Shown here: piece by piece, positions 1 through 6,228 of the stretch | Layout of the letters: each line of letters starts with the position of its first letter | Position numbering within the stretch: position 1 is the stretch's first letter | NCBI GenBank assembly: GCA_023127875.1 | Contig: JAGMFA010000036.1 | Location: forward strand, 1-14,716 | Direction: 5' to 3' | Origin: Candidatus Zixiibacteriota bacterium | GTDB lineage: Bacteria; Zixibacteria; MSB-5A5; SM1-73 | DNA length: 14,716 bases | Notes under the pieces: model-generated | What the model saw: the letters and a program-made list of their open reading frames with translations, nothing else | Told to the model about the DNA's origin: nothing | The model's database searches: none | Made by a program: the position numbers and the translations under genes

Positions 1-85
1 TCCTTCGGACAAGCTTTCGCACTCCCAAAACACTTTTTCGACAGTCCCATACGGTTCACCCCTTCGGCGGGATTTTCAACTAATG

Positions 86-126
86 CCGTGGGATGACGGA
101 GACATGTCTGGGACAATATCCCACGG
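86..126. repeat. Interrupted palindrome carrying a dispersed 24-bp repeat
   Basis: The arms ccgtgggat (86-94) and atcccacgg (118-126) are perfect reverse complements. Between them lies the 10-bp palindrome agacatgtct. Positions 90-113 match 10479-10502 on the other strand at 22 of 24 bases, so this is one member of a dispersed family (gggatgacggagac followed by gtctggga). Confidence 0.75.
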
Positions 127-360
127 GGAGCAAGAGATTACCTCACAGCTGATTAGTGGGATTAAGCTGATATCAAAGAGCTTTATCTGCTTAATAGATT
201 CGCTACGCTCACTACAAGTCTGTTACATCTGCTGTGAGGGATTTTTAGCTCTTTCTGGATCTCATCATTCACAAGAGGAAGGTTAACCTCGCCAACGGTG
301 GGGCCGAGCAGAAAATATCAGAGGGCAGGGCGGAATGTTCTTGTGGTCTGGTCCACATAC

Positions 361-395
361 AAGAGGGCACTGGGTTTCAAACTCAGTGCCCTCTT
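361..395 (-). terminator. Probable terminator hairpin behind sdhB
   Basis: aagagggcactg (361-372) pairs perfectly with cagtgccctctt (384-395), and most of the 11-nt loop can also pair, so the 35 bp are almost one palindrome. It lies about 65 bp beyond the sdhB stop codon in the direction of transcription. There is no clear T tract on the minus strand, so it could instead be a dispersed palindromic repeat or an mRNA-stabilising hairpin. Confidence 0.5.
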
Positions 396-458
396 CATGT
401 TGTTTTATCTCAGACTCTTTAGCTCAATTCACCTGACTTGGTGTCATTCGGGAGAAAA

Positions 459-1148
459 CTATCCAAAAAATGCCTTCATTTTCAACTTGGCAATAGCCTT
501 GGTGGGATCCAACTCCTTGGGGCACACCTTCTGACAGTTGAAGATGGTGTGGCACCGGAAGACACCAAAGTCGGTGGCTACAAAAGCCAGCCTCTCTTTG
601 GCCTTACCGTCCCGGGAGTCGTCAATGAATCTCAAAGCCTTCATCAAAGAGGCCGGTCCTAAGTATTCCGGGTCTGTGGCTTCAACCGGACAGGAGCCAT
701 AACAGGCGGCACAAAGAATGCAATCAACCCAGGGATCGAGCTTCTTTCTTTGCTTCTCACTCTGAATGTATTCCTTCTCCGGAGGGTCATCTTTGGGAAT
801 CAAATAGGGCAACACCTTTTTATACTGCTCAAAGAAAGGCTCTAAATCGACCACCAGATCCTTGATGATGGGCAGGTGAGCAAGCGGTCTTAAGGTGACT
901 TTGCCGCCCAGCTTATCTATCTGGGTTCGACAGGCCAAATTGTAAACTCCATTGATGTGCATGGCACACGAGCCACAGACCGCGGCCCGACACATGGACC
1001 GGAAGGCTAAGGTGCTGTCTATGTTCTCGAAGATATGGATAAGTCCCTCCAGAACGGTCATTCCCTTGGGGCTATCGAAAGTATAGGTCTGGAAATGAGG
1101 CTCCTTGTCCTTATCCGGATCGTATCTTAATATTCTGAATTCGGTCAT
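459..1148 (-). CDS. sdhB: Succinate dehydrogenase/fumarate reductase iron-sulfur subunit
   Basis: Electron-transfer subunit that carries electrons from the flavin of SdhA to the quinone site in the membrane subunits, on the cytoplasmic face. All ligands for the three clusters are visible in the 229-residue product. The [2Fe-2S] cysteines are C53, C58, C61 and C73. The CILCAACYGSCP motif gives C143, C146 and C149 for [4Fe-4S], plus C153. The late motif RCHTIFNCQKVCP supplies C199, C205 and C209. By analogy with E. coli SdhB, C153/C199/C205 bind the [3Fe-4S] cluster and C209 completes the [4Fe-4S] cluster. Length is normal for the family. The ATG at 1148 has an AAAGGAAA ribosome site about 10 bases upstream. 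That leader is a near-exact copy of the 3' end of sdhA, separated from it by a hexamer repeat. It is the last gene of the operon. Confidence 0.96.
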   Translation of the reverse strand: MTEFRILRYDPDKDKEPHFQTYTFDSPKGMTVLEGLIHIFENIDSTLAFRSMCRAAVCGSCAMHINGVYNLACRTQIDKLGGKVTLRPLAHLPIIKDLVVDLEPFFEQYKKVLPYLIPKDDPPEKEYIQSEKQRKKLDPWVDCILCAACYGSCPVEATDPEYLGPASLMKALRFIDDSRDGKAKERLAFVATDFGVFRCHTIFNCQKVCPKELDPTKAIAKLKMKAFFG

Positions 1149-1152
1149 AATA

Positions 1153-1243
1153 AGTATTTCCTTTCTTTAGGTTGATACATCTCAGTCTCAGTCTCAATCT
1201 CAGTCTCAGTCTATATTAGTATTTCCTTTCTTGAGGTTGATAC
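1153..1243. repeat. 26-bp direct repeat flanking a spacer between sdhA and sdhB
   Basis: Copies at 1153-1178 and 1218-1243 match at 25 of 26 bases. The second copy encodes the last residues of SdhA (YQPQERKY and part of the stop). The first copy forms the sdhB leader, including its ribosome binding site. The region between them is mainly the hexamer repeat at 1180-1212. Confidence 0.9.
1180..1212. repeat. Hexamer microsatellite (TCTCAG)n
   Basis: Five consecutive 6-bp units plus a half unit: tctcag, tctcag, tctcaa, tctcag, tctcag, tct. Only the third unit deviates, by one base. It lies wholly between the sdhA stop and the sdhB ribosome site, so changes in copy number would alter intercistronic spacing without touching a reading frame. 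Confidence 0.95.
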
Positions 1244-2913
1244 TTGGTTATCTGAACCTCGCTGTAGGAAAGCTTTGGTCCTTCGGGGGTGTAGGTGGCG
1301 ATGGTATGTTTTAGCCAGTTGACGTCATCCCGTTTGGGGAAATCGGTGCGATAGTGAGAACCCCGGCTTTCCTTTCGAGCCAACCCCCCAGCCATCAATG
1401 CCTCCGCCACGTCCAGATTCGCCTTGATCTCCAGGAACCAAATCTTATCAAGGTTAAATTTACTGCCGGAGGAGACCGCTCTTACCTTTTTGAATCTCTC
1501 CTTCAAAGTCTTAATCTGTTCTAATCCCTCTGTCATCAGCTTTTCATCGCGGAATAGTCCTGCCTTTTCCGGCATCAGTTTCCTTAATTCGGCATTAATC
1601 TTATAGGGATTTTCATTGCCATTAGACTTAAGCATCTGATTGAAGTTTTCCTCTTCTCTTTTCAGAGTTCGCTCTAAAGCATTGGTCTTGGGTTGTTTCG
1701 GTTTATCTTTTACGTATTCACCTGCAGAAGCTCCTGCTCTTTTTCCAAAGACCACCGTCTCCAGCAGGGAATTCCCTCCTAACCGGTTAGCTCCATGAAC
1801 GCTGACGCAAGCACATTCTCCTGCCGCATAAAAACCTTTAAGCGGACTGGCTCCATCTATATTGACATCGATTCCTCCCATATAATAATGTGTCCCTGGT
1901 TGAATGGGGATAGGTTCTTTAATCGGATCGATGCCGTTGAAATCCATGGTGATTTCTCTGATTCCAGGGAGCCGCTCCATGATCTTGGCTTTCCCCAGAT
2001 GCCTTAAATCCAAATAAACATAAGCGTCTTCAAATCCACGCCCTTCTAAAATCTCAGTTTGGACCGAACGGGCAACCATATCCCGTGGTCCCAGCTCCAT
2101 AGCCTTGGGAATGTATTTCTTCATGAATCTATCCCCCTCCTTGTTCACCAATATCCCCCCCTCGCCTCTACATCCTTCGGTCATAAGGATGTTAGAGGGA
2201 TAAAGTGAAGTCGGATGGAACTGGACGAATTCAACATCCTTCAAAGGAACTCCCGCCCAATAGGGCATGGCAACTCCAAAGGCAGTGGAAGGTATGGCAT
2301 TGGTGGTGTTTCCATACATTCGACCGGATCCGCCGGTAGCAAATACCACTGCATTAGCTCCCATAGCCTGAAGCTCTCCAGAATGCATATTCAGAGCAAT
2401 CACCCCGCAGCAGGTATCCACGTCCTTTGCCAGTGCGATAACCACCCATTCGTTGTAAGTCTTGATATTATGTTTGATGGTCTGCTCAAATAGAGTTTGC
2501 AGGATGTAATGACCGGTTTTGTCTGTCCCATAGCAGGTGCGGGGATAACCCGCTCCGCCAAAGGGTCTCTGCGCAATTTTTCCTTCCTCGGTTCGGCTGA
2601 AAGGACAGCCCCAGTGTTCTATTTCAAAAACGGCTTCTGGCGCCTGTTGGGTCAAATAGATGGAAGCTTCCTGATCTGCCAAATAGTCACTACCCTTGAC
2701 GGTATCGAATCCATGTTTTTCAGGGGTGTCATCGTGTGCCTTGGGATTGTTGGCTAAGGCGGCGTTTATTCCTCCCTGCGCCTGACCTGAGTGCGATCTG
2801 GGCGGATATAGTTTGGTAACTATGCCCACATCTACCTTCTTTTCAGCCGCCGCAATAGCCGCCCTCAAGCCCGCCAGCCCGCCGCCGATTATCAGTATAT
2901 CGTGAAATATCAT
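1216..2913 (-). CDS. sdhA: Succinate dehydrogenase/fumarate reductase flavoprotein subunit
   Basis: Catalytic subunit that oxidises succinate to fumarate (or the reverse) with covalently bound FAD. The N-terminal dinucleotide-binding motif GGGLAGLRAA is at residues 10-19. H41 in RSHSGQAQGG is the expected site of FAD attachment. Active-site residues recognisable by comparison with E. coli SdhA are H233 (QFHPTSLYP), R282 (RDMVARS), H342 (THYYMGG) and R377 (GANRLGG). The 565-residue length is normal for the family. Start ATG at 2913 has a strong AAGGAGAG site. It is preceded by a 197-bp repeat-rich spacer after sdhC and followed by sdhB. Sequence alone does not settle whether the enzyme runs mainly as succinate dehydrogenase or fumarate reductase. 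The presence of a heme-type SdhC/SdhD pair favours quinone reduction by succinate. Confidence 0.97.
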   Translation of the reverse strand: MIFHDILIIGGGLAGLRAAIAAAEKKVDVGIVTKLYPPRSHSGQAQGGINAALANNPKAHDDTPEKHGFDTVKGSDYLADQEASIYLTQQAPEAVFEIEHWGCPFSRTEEGKIAQRPFGGAGYPRTCYGTDKTGHYILQTLFEQTIKHNIKTYNEWVVIALAKDVDTCCGVIALNMHSGELQAMGANAVVFATGGSGRMYGNTTNAIPSTAFGVAMPYWAGVPLKDVEFVQFHPTSLYPSNILMTEGCRGEGGILVNKEGDRFMKKYIPKAMELGPRDMVARSVQTEILEGRGFEDAYVYLDLRHLGKAKIMERLPGIREITMDFNGIDPIKEPIPIQPGTHYYMGGIDVNIDGASPLKGFYAAGECACVSVHGANRLGGNSLLETVVFGKRAGASAGEYVKDKPKQPKTNALERTLKREEENFNQMLKSNGNENPYKINAELRKLMPEKAGLFRDEKLMTEGLEQIKTLKERFKKVRAVSSGSKFNLDKIWFLEIKANLDVAEALMAGGLARKESRGSHYRTDFPKRDDVNWLKHTIATYTPEGPKLSYSEVQITKYQPQERKY

Positions 2914-3110
2914 ATTCTCTCCTTCTCTTTAATAAAGCTCGATGCACGGTTAACGTTGTCGAAACTTGTATCGATGCTCGAGGCTTGAGGTTGGAAGTTC
3001 GAAAAGCTGTTTGAGTAATGTGGTTTTCGAGTATCAAGCTCCGAAGTAACGAGCTTCGATACGAGCATCGAAACCAATAAACGAGTTTCGAGAACTCATT
3101 TTATCAAATC
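2914..3110. repeat. TCGA-rich degenerate repeat spacer between sdhC and sdhA
   Basis: The 197-bp spacer inside an otherwise tight operon contains nine TCGA tetramers in about 160 bp. They are embedded in related words such as tcgatgctcg, cgagcatcga, tcgatacgag and gtttcgag. tcgatgctcg near 2974 and cgagcatcga near 3062 are reverse complements and could form a long-range stem. The last 20 bp before sdhA are ordinary leader with a good ribosome site. No gene is visible. Confidence 0.7.
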
Positions 3111-3509
3111 CTAATGAGAAAACGCCCTACCCAAAAAGACCACCAGAGTGATAACCATAAAGATCAGAAATATGACCATGGCTATCCAGAAGATGATCTT
3201 ATGGGGTTTGGTCAAGAAGAAAAAATCAGCGATGGTGATGCGGAGACCGTTCAAAAGATGAAAAGCCACCACCGCCATCAGACCGATCTCCAAAAGATGT
3301 GTAAGTGGAGTTTGTAAATTGGATAACCAGGCATTGAAAGTTGTTTCTCCTGCCACAGAAGAACTGAGAGCGAGGAGGTGTATCAAAAGATAGAACACTA
3401 AAATCGCCCCGGTTATCCGATGCAGAAGCCAGGCCCAGGTTCCCACATTCGGGTTTAAGCTCACCTCATCTTTGTATTTTTTGAAAAAACCTGACTTGGG
3501 TTCATACAT
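3111..3509 (-). CDS. sdhC: Succinate dehydrogenase cytochrome b556-type membrane subunit
   Basis: Membrane anchor that helps bind heme b and quinone and holds SdhA/SdhB to the inner face of the cytoplasmic membrane. The 132-residue product has three hydrophobic segments, roughly residues 24-50, 70-98 and 106-127. It carries the family signature HRITG (30-34), then H44 and the HLLNGLR motif with H84, the likely heme ligand. It starts 2 bp after the upstream gene stops. Its ribosome site (AAAGGAGC) lies inside the end of that gene, which suggests translational coupling. The assignment as SdhC rather than SdhD rests on the HRITG...H...G.R pattern. The family is recognised with confidence, but the C/D labels are less certain. 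Confidence 0.85.
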   Translation of the reverse strand: MYEPKSGFFKKYKDEVSLNPNVGTWAWLLHRITGAILVFYLLIHLLALSSSVAGETTFNAWLSNLQTPLTHLLEIGLMAVVAFHLLNGLRITIADFFFLTKPHKIIFWIAMVIFLIFMVITLVVFLGRAFSH

Positions 3510-3511
3510 CT

Positions 3512-3868
3512 TTAAGCTCCTTTGTTAAACGTAAATATCAAATAGTATCCCCACACGGAGATGGCAATTCCCACAACCCAAAGCAGGGTTTTTACCGCTT
3601 TGACTGTTCCTGCTTGGGGACGATAATCATGGATCACCTGCCAGGCTCCGTTGAAAGCGTGGAAAAGTCCGGCTGGAACGAATATCAGATAGAAGATCAC
3701 CCATCCGGTGCTCTCCAGCCGTTGGGTCACCAGGCTAAAGTCTATCCTCCAGTCTTTGGTGAAATGAAGCGCCTGGATATGAAGGATCAAAAAGAAAGCC
3801 AAAAAGATCCCGGTGATCCTCTGGAGAAGCCAGCCGTAAGCACTACCCTTTCCTGTTTTTCCGTTCAT
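3512..3868 (-). CDS. sdhD: Succinate dehydrogenase hydrophobic membrane anchor, SdhD-like
   Basis: Second membrane subunit of the complex. The 118-residue product has three predicted helices, about residues 13-36, 54-80 and 92-113. QRITG is at 16-20. FHAFNGAWQVIHDY (69-82) resembles the H-x3-G-x-W-Q-V-x-x-D-Y stretch of E. coli SdhD. H30, H35, H70 and H80 are candidate heme or quinone-site residues. It is the first gene of the operon, with ATG at 3868 behind a GGAGC site and a plausible promoter about 100 bp upstream. The gene order D-C-A-B differs from the C-D-A-B order of enterobacteria. Which of the two anchors is formally C or D remains a matter of comparison. Confidence 0.75.
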   Translation of the reverse strand: MNGKTGKGSAYGWLLQRITGIFLAFFLILHIQALHFTKDWRIDFSLVTQRLESTGWVIFYLIFVPAGLFHAFNGAWQVIHDYRPQAGTVKAVKTLLWVVGIAISVWGYYLIFTFNKGA

Positions 3869-3968
3869 GGCGGTTGCTCCTTAAAAGAGGTTTGCGTTTA
3901 TTCCCGAAAATAAAAACTACAAGGTCTTTTGCTTGAAAGAAAGTTTGTTACTTTTGTCACAAAGTAAG

Positions 3969-3996
3969 AATTTAGTCGATCAGATGCAAAAGTCAA
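3969..3996 (-). promoter_or_regulatory. Candidate sigma70-type promoter for the sdh operon
   Basis: On the minus strand, TTGACT (3991-3996) is followed after 16 bp by TAAATT (3969-3974). It lies about 100 bp upstream of the first sdh gene, in the AT-rich divergent region shared with the gene at 4107. The match is good at -35 and moderate at -10. Confidence 0.5.
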
Positions 3997-4106
3997 CAAA
4001 AAAATTAAAGATTTTTTCAAAAAAGATAAAGAAGAGCTTTGTTTTGCCGACAAAATTAATGCAACCTTTATTTCAATAAACCATTCTGGTAAAAAATGGC
4101 TTTCCT

Positions 4107-4796
4107 TTGAAGGACTTTTTAGAAATAAAAGAGATTTCCTACGGAGAGTTTCCGGAAATTTTTGGTTTGAACAAAAGGTTCAAACCGGGAGGTAAAAAGC
4201 TTAAAGTGGTATTAGATGTTTCCGTTCCCCAAAGTAAAAAGAAAATAAATTTCTCCTTAGTTTATCGAAAACTTCTGAAATTGTTACCTACTTTAGAAAA
4301 ACATAAATGCGGGGAAAACCTCTTCGGAGACTTAAAGAACCACAAAGAGATCTCCTCAGAAAAAGTGGAAGGAATAACTCACATCGCTCATCTCATGGAA
4401 CACGTGATTATCGATCTTCAGTCAAATATCACTAAAATGAACTCCTGTAGCGGGATAACCTGTGGATATAAAAACCCGGAGCATAGGTTTGATCTGTTCA
4501 TAGAATGCAAGGATGAGAAGGTGGGAAGATTTTCGGTCTTCTTTACTGTCGATTTGTTGAAAAGGTTGCTTTTAGGGAAGAGCCTTGCAAAAAGACATTT
4601 TCGGATGATTGAATTAGTCAAATATCTTCGCCAAAACACATCTTTGAGTCAAAAAAGCGAACTGATCCGTCCAGAATCCAAGATCGCCTCCGATCTGGGC
4701 TGGACCAAAAGATCAGTGGTTTCTCTCCTCAAAGGATTAAAGAATTTTGGGCTTTTGGAATCAAAAAGAGCTTTGCCAAATTTACGAAACTTTTAA
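4107..4796 (+). CDS. Free-standing cyanophycin-synthetase N-domain-like protein with C-terminal winged helix
   Basis: Residues about 5-155 follow the N-terminal domain of cyanophycin synthetase (CphA). They show K-L-x-x-x-L-D-x near 32-37, L-x3-LP-x-L-x-x-H at 57-66, G-x5-HLMEH-x4-LQ at 89-105 (CphA: HIVEH...LQ), and a late F-x-x-x-E...GR segment at 128-141. HLMEH (95-99) is an HxxEH motif of the inverted zinc-site type, with E133 and E137 as possible third ligands. As I recall, this domain of CphA has a primer-generating hydrolase activity. The ATP-grasp and Mur-ligase domains of CphA are absent. Residues about 165-225 look like a winged helix-turn-helix, with IASDLGWTKRSVVSLLKGLKNFGLLE as the core. 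The start is uncertain: TTG at 4107 is the best in-frame codon before an upstream stop at 4077, but no clear ribosome site precedes it. It begins a five-gene plus-strand cluster. The CphA resemblance is from memory, not a search. Confidence 0.65.
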   Translation: MKDFLEIKEISYGEFPEIFGLNKRFKPGGKKLKVVLDVSVPQSKKKINFSLVYRKLLKLLPTLEKHKCGENLFGDLKNHKEISSEKVEGITHIAHLMEHVIIDLQSNITKMNSCSGITCGYKNPEHRFDLFIECKDEKVGRFSVFFTVDLLKRLLLGKSLAKRHFRMIELVKYLRQNTSLSQKSELIRPESKIASDLGWTKRSVVSLLKGLKNFGLLESKRALPNLRNF

Positions 4797-4812
4797 AAGG
4801 GTAAGGTGAAAA

Positions 4813-5091
4813 ATGAATAAGCTTCATTGCAAAAATCCCGATGACCTAAGATTGGATGCTGATCAATTGATGAACTTTGGAGAAGGGAAGGAATCGGTTT
4901 CCTACCCAGCAAAGATTCAAGGAGAAGATCTTAATCCATCGAAACTCCTTTCAAAATATGCCCAAGTTCTATGCTGTTCCTTTGAAAAGGTCGAGACAAT
5001 TGAGCAACAAACAATAAAGCTTCCTCAAGCAATTCCAAAAAGGACACATCCCAAAAAAGAGGGGGATTCACCCGGAAGGGACTTGTCCTGA
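4813..5091 (+). CDS. Hypothetical 92-residue protein
   Basis: I do not recognise this protein. ATG at 4813 is preceded by AAGGTGA at good spacing and lies 16 bp after the previous gene, so co-transcription is likely. The product is hydrophilic, without a signal peptide or membrane segment. It has cysteines at C6, C54 and C55 and a short possible helix around residues 41-60. The last dozen residues (GDSPGRDLS region) are encoded by the start of a repeat array at 5065-5121. The natural C terminus may therefore have been replaced when the repeat arrived, or the reading frame may simply run into it. The function is unknown and the coding status is likely but not certain. Confidence 0.6.
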   Translation: MNKLHCKNPDDLRLDADQLMNFGEGKESVSYPAKIQGEDLNPSKLLSKYAQVLCCSFEKVETIEQQTIKLPQAIPKRTHPKKEGDSPGRDLS

Positions 5092-5121
5092 AGGCTGGTC
5101 CTGAAGGATTTACCCTGAAGG
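5065..5121. repeat. Four spaced copies of CCTGAAGG in a degenerate repeat
   Basis: ccggaagg (5072-5079) is followed by cctgaagg at 5087-5094, 5100-5107 and 5114-5121, at spacings of 15, 13 and 14 bp. The 15-mers gattcacccggaagg (5065-5079) and gatttaccctgaagg (5107-5121) match at 13 positions. Related words occur at 10591-10607 and 12678-12710. The array overlaps the 3' end of the 92-residue gene and the leader of the next gene. Confidence 0.7.
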
Positions 5122-5151
5122 GAAAATATACCAAGAGAGGGGGTGAAAAAT

Positions 5152-5364
5152 ATGCAGAGATTCAATTTTCAGGATTTTAGGACCATAGAGAGAAGTCCGA
5201 TGTCTCCATCCTATCTGCAGACAAGGATCAGCGACTTGGTAGCATGTTCAATAAACGCCAAGGTTAAGGTGGATTCGATTAATCCGGAGACCGGAGAGTA
5301 TCGTATCGTCCTCCATGGCACCCTGGATTGGGAGAATCCAGAGACCTGGTGGTCTAATCGTTAA
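5152..5364 (+). CDS. Small 70-residue protein, first of two tandem paralogs
   Basis: I do not recognise the family. ATG at 5152 is chosen over GTG at 5143. The purine run AGGGGGTGA then sits 6 bases upstream as a ribosome site, and the product has exactly the same length as its neighbour. It aligns without gaps to the protein at 5469-5681, with about 29 identities in 70. Shared features are MxxFxxQxF at the start, ER-x-P-x-SP-x-x-L around 13-22, and a strongly conserved NP-x-TGEYRIVL-x-GTLD block near 50-65. That block has the alternating pattern of a beta-hairpin, and the C terminus is Trp-rich (DWENPETWW). There is no signal peptide or membrane segment. It lies in the cluster behind the CphA-N-like gene. 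Confidence 0.7.
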   Translation: MQRFNFQDFRTIERSPMSPSYLQTRISDLVACSINAKVKVDSINPETGEYRIVLHGTLDWENPETWWSNR

Positions 5365-5468
5365 AATATTTTTAAATTTTTTTCAACCATCTATTCTCTC
5401 TCTTGTTTTGGGCATGTATCTTGAATCAACAAAACCTAAAACTAAAAAAGCTGAAGGGGGTGAAAAAG

Positions 5469-5681
5469 GTGAACAAGTTCAGATATCAGAATTTTTCGGT
5501 GTTGGAGAGAACTCCAACTTCTCCTGCTTCTCTGGAGCATAACTTGAACGAGCTTATGTACAACTCCACCACCTGCAGAGCGAAGGTGGAGATGGTTAAT
5601 CCGACCACCGGGGAGTATCGGATAGTGCTACAGGGCACACTGGATTACTGGGAAGAGTCAAAAACCCCAACTAATCCGTAA
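5469..5681 (+). CDS. Small 70-residue protein, second tandem paralog
   Basis: Paralog of the preceding gene. The frame is open from further upstream (an ATG exists at 5403). The true start is taken as GTG at 5469 because AAGGGGGTGA sits 5 bases upstream, as at the first copy. From there the product is again exactly 70 residues and aligns end to end. Conserved positions include F4, Q7, F9, E13-R14, P16, S18-P19, L22, L29 and the NP-x-TGEYRIVL-x-GTLD block. The last ten residues differ (YWEESKTPTNP against WENPETWWSNR). The 104-bp gap between the two genes shows no gene of its own. A strong hairpin terminator follows about 33 bp after the stop. The duplication with conserved length, leader and core supports a real, selected protein. 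Confidence 0.7.
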   Translation: MNKFRYQNFSVLERTPTSPASLEHNLNELMYNSTTCRAKVEMVNPTTGEYRIVLQGTLDYWEESKTPTNP

Positions 5682-5713
5682 ATTGCAGGTCAAAAAGGAT
5701 TTACCTTTGAGGA

Positions 5714-5741
5714 AAGAGCCCCGCCCCGAGGCGGGGCTCTT
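5714..5741 (+). terminator. Strong GC hairpin terminator
   Basis: aagagccccgcc (5714-5725) and ggcggggctctt (5730-5741) form a perfect 12-bp stem with the tetraloop ccga. An AT-rich run containing 'attttaaaa' follows. It lies 33 bp behind the second 70-residue gene. It probably ends most transcripts of the 4107-5681 cluster, so the next small gene would depend on read-through or its own promoter. Confidence 0.8.
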
Positions 5742-5771
5742 CCAAATAATATTTTAAAAGGGGGGAATAAG

Positions 5772-5963
5772 ATGAGAAGACGAAAACTGAGTTCTTCAGC
5801 GAAAAGAAACCAGACCAAGAAGAAGCGTTCGCAGACTCAGACAAAAAGCAAAACCACCTGGGCAGATCCAACTGTGCCCATTACCAAGATCTCAAAACGG
5901 AAAAAAACAAAAAAATTAGACTTAAATGAGATGAGAAATAACAGCTTTTGGTGGTTCGGTTAA
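5772..5963 (+). CDS. Small very basic protein ending in FWWFG
   Basis: I do not recognise this 63-residue protein. ATG at 5772 has a strong GGGGGG run 6 bases upstream, the same leader style as the two genes before it. The first 28 residues are almost only R, K, S, Q, N and T. A short middle segment (WADPTVPITKIS) is followed by a second Lys-rich stretch (KRKKTKKLDL) and the aromatic tail NNSFWWFG. No membrane segment is present. The charge suggests nucleic-acid or membrane-surface binding. The conserved-looking core with an aromatic C terminus would also fit a small peptide substrate, but neither is shown. It lies just after a strong terminator. Coding potential is supported by the ribosome site and clean frame only. 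Confidence 0.55.
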   Translation: MRRRKLSSSAKRNQTKKKRSQTQTKSKTTWADPTVPITKISKRKKTKKLDLNEMRNNSFWWFG

Positions 5964-6228
5964 AATTGAAATAGGGTTTCTCTGAAACTTCGTTTATAAA
6001 ATCTTTCCTTTTTTAAAGGGTAAATTACGCCCTCAAAAAATGTGCAATGGATTTCACACCTGCTTTTTAGTTCAGCCCTCATCCCCTTTTTAAAGCCCGC
6101 AACATTTTGTCCCTTGGTTGAGGTGATGAACATGATATCGCCACTATCAGAATTCTTAAAATCTTTTTTCCCGGGATACGCCAAGTAAGATGAATGTTTT
6201 GCTTTGTTCAACCCTGCCATTGTGGGAT

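Larger units (their letters stand above)
1..458. other. Gene-free region downstream of the sdh operon
   Basis: I see no convincing gene on either strand. Short open frames here have no good ribosome binding site and no recognisable protein. The stretch holds a 41-bp interrupted palindrome at 86-126, one copy of a dispersed 24-bp repeat at 90-113, and a near-perfect 35-bp palindrome at 361-395. Text such as 'ccttcgg' and 'ggttcacc' near 1-70 resembles the degenerate CCTTCAGG/GGTGAATCC words seen around 5065-5121 and 12678-12699. Confidence 0.6.

Noticed and set aside
83..662. Several plus-strand open frames of 67-78 codons near the window start
   Set aside because: They lack ribosome sites and recognisable motifs, run through palindromes, and the later ones are antisense to sdhB.
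1180..1212. Hexamer repeat as a possible CRISPR-like or phase-variable coding repeat
   Set aside because: Units are only 6 bp with no spacers, and the array lies between stop and start codons, so it cannot shift a reading frame.
2215..2757. Long plus-strand open frames opposite sdhA
   Set aside because: They are antisense to a well-supported catalytic gene and have no initiation signals or family features.
5403..5468. ATG at 5403 as the start of the second 70-residue paralog
   Set aside because: It has no ribosome site, and the 22 extra residues have no counterpart in the first paralog. GTG at 5469 has a strong site and gives equal lengths.
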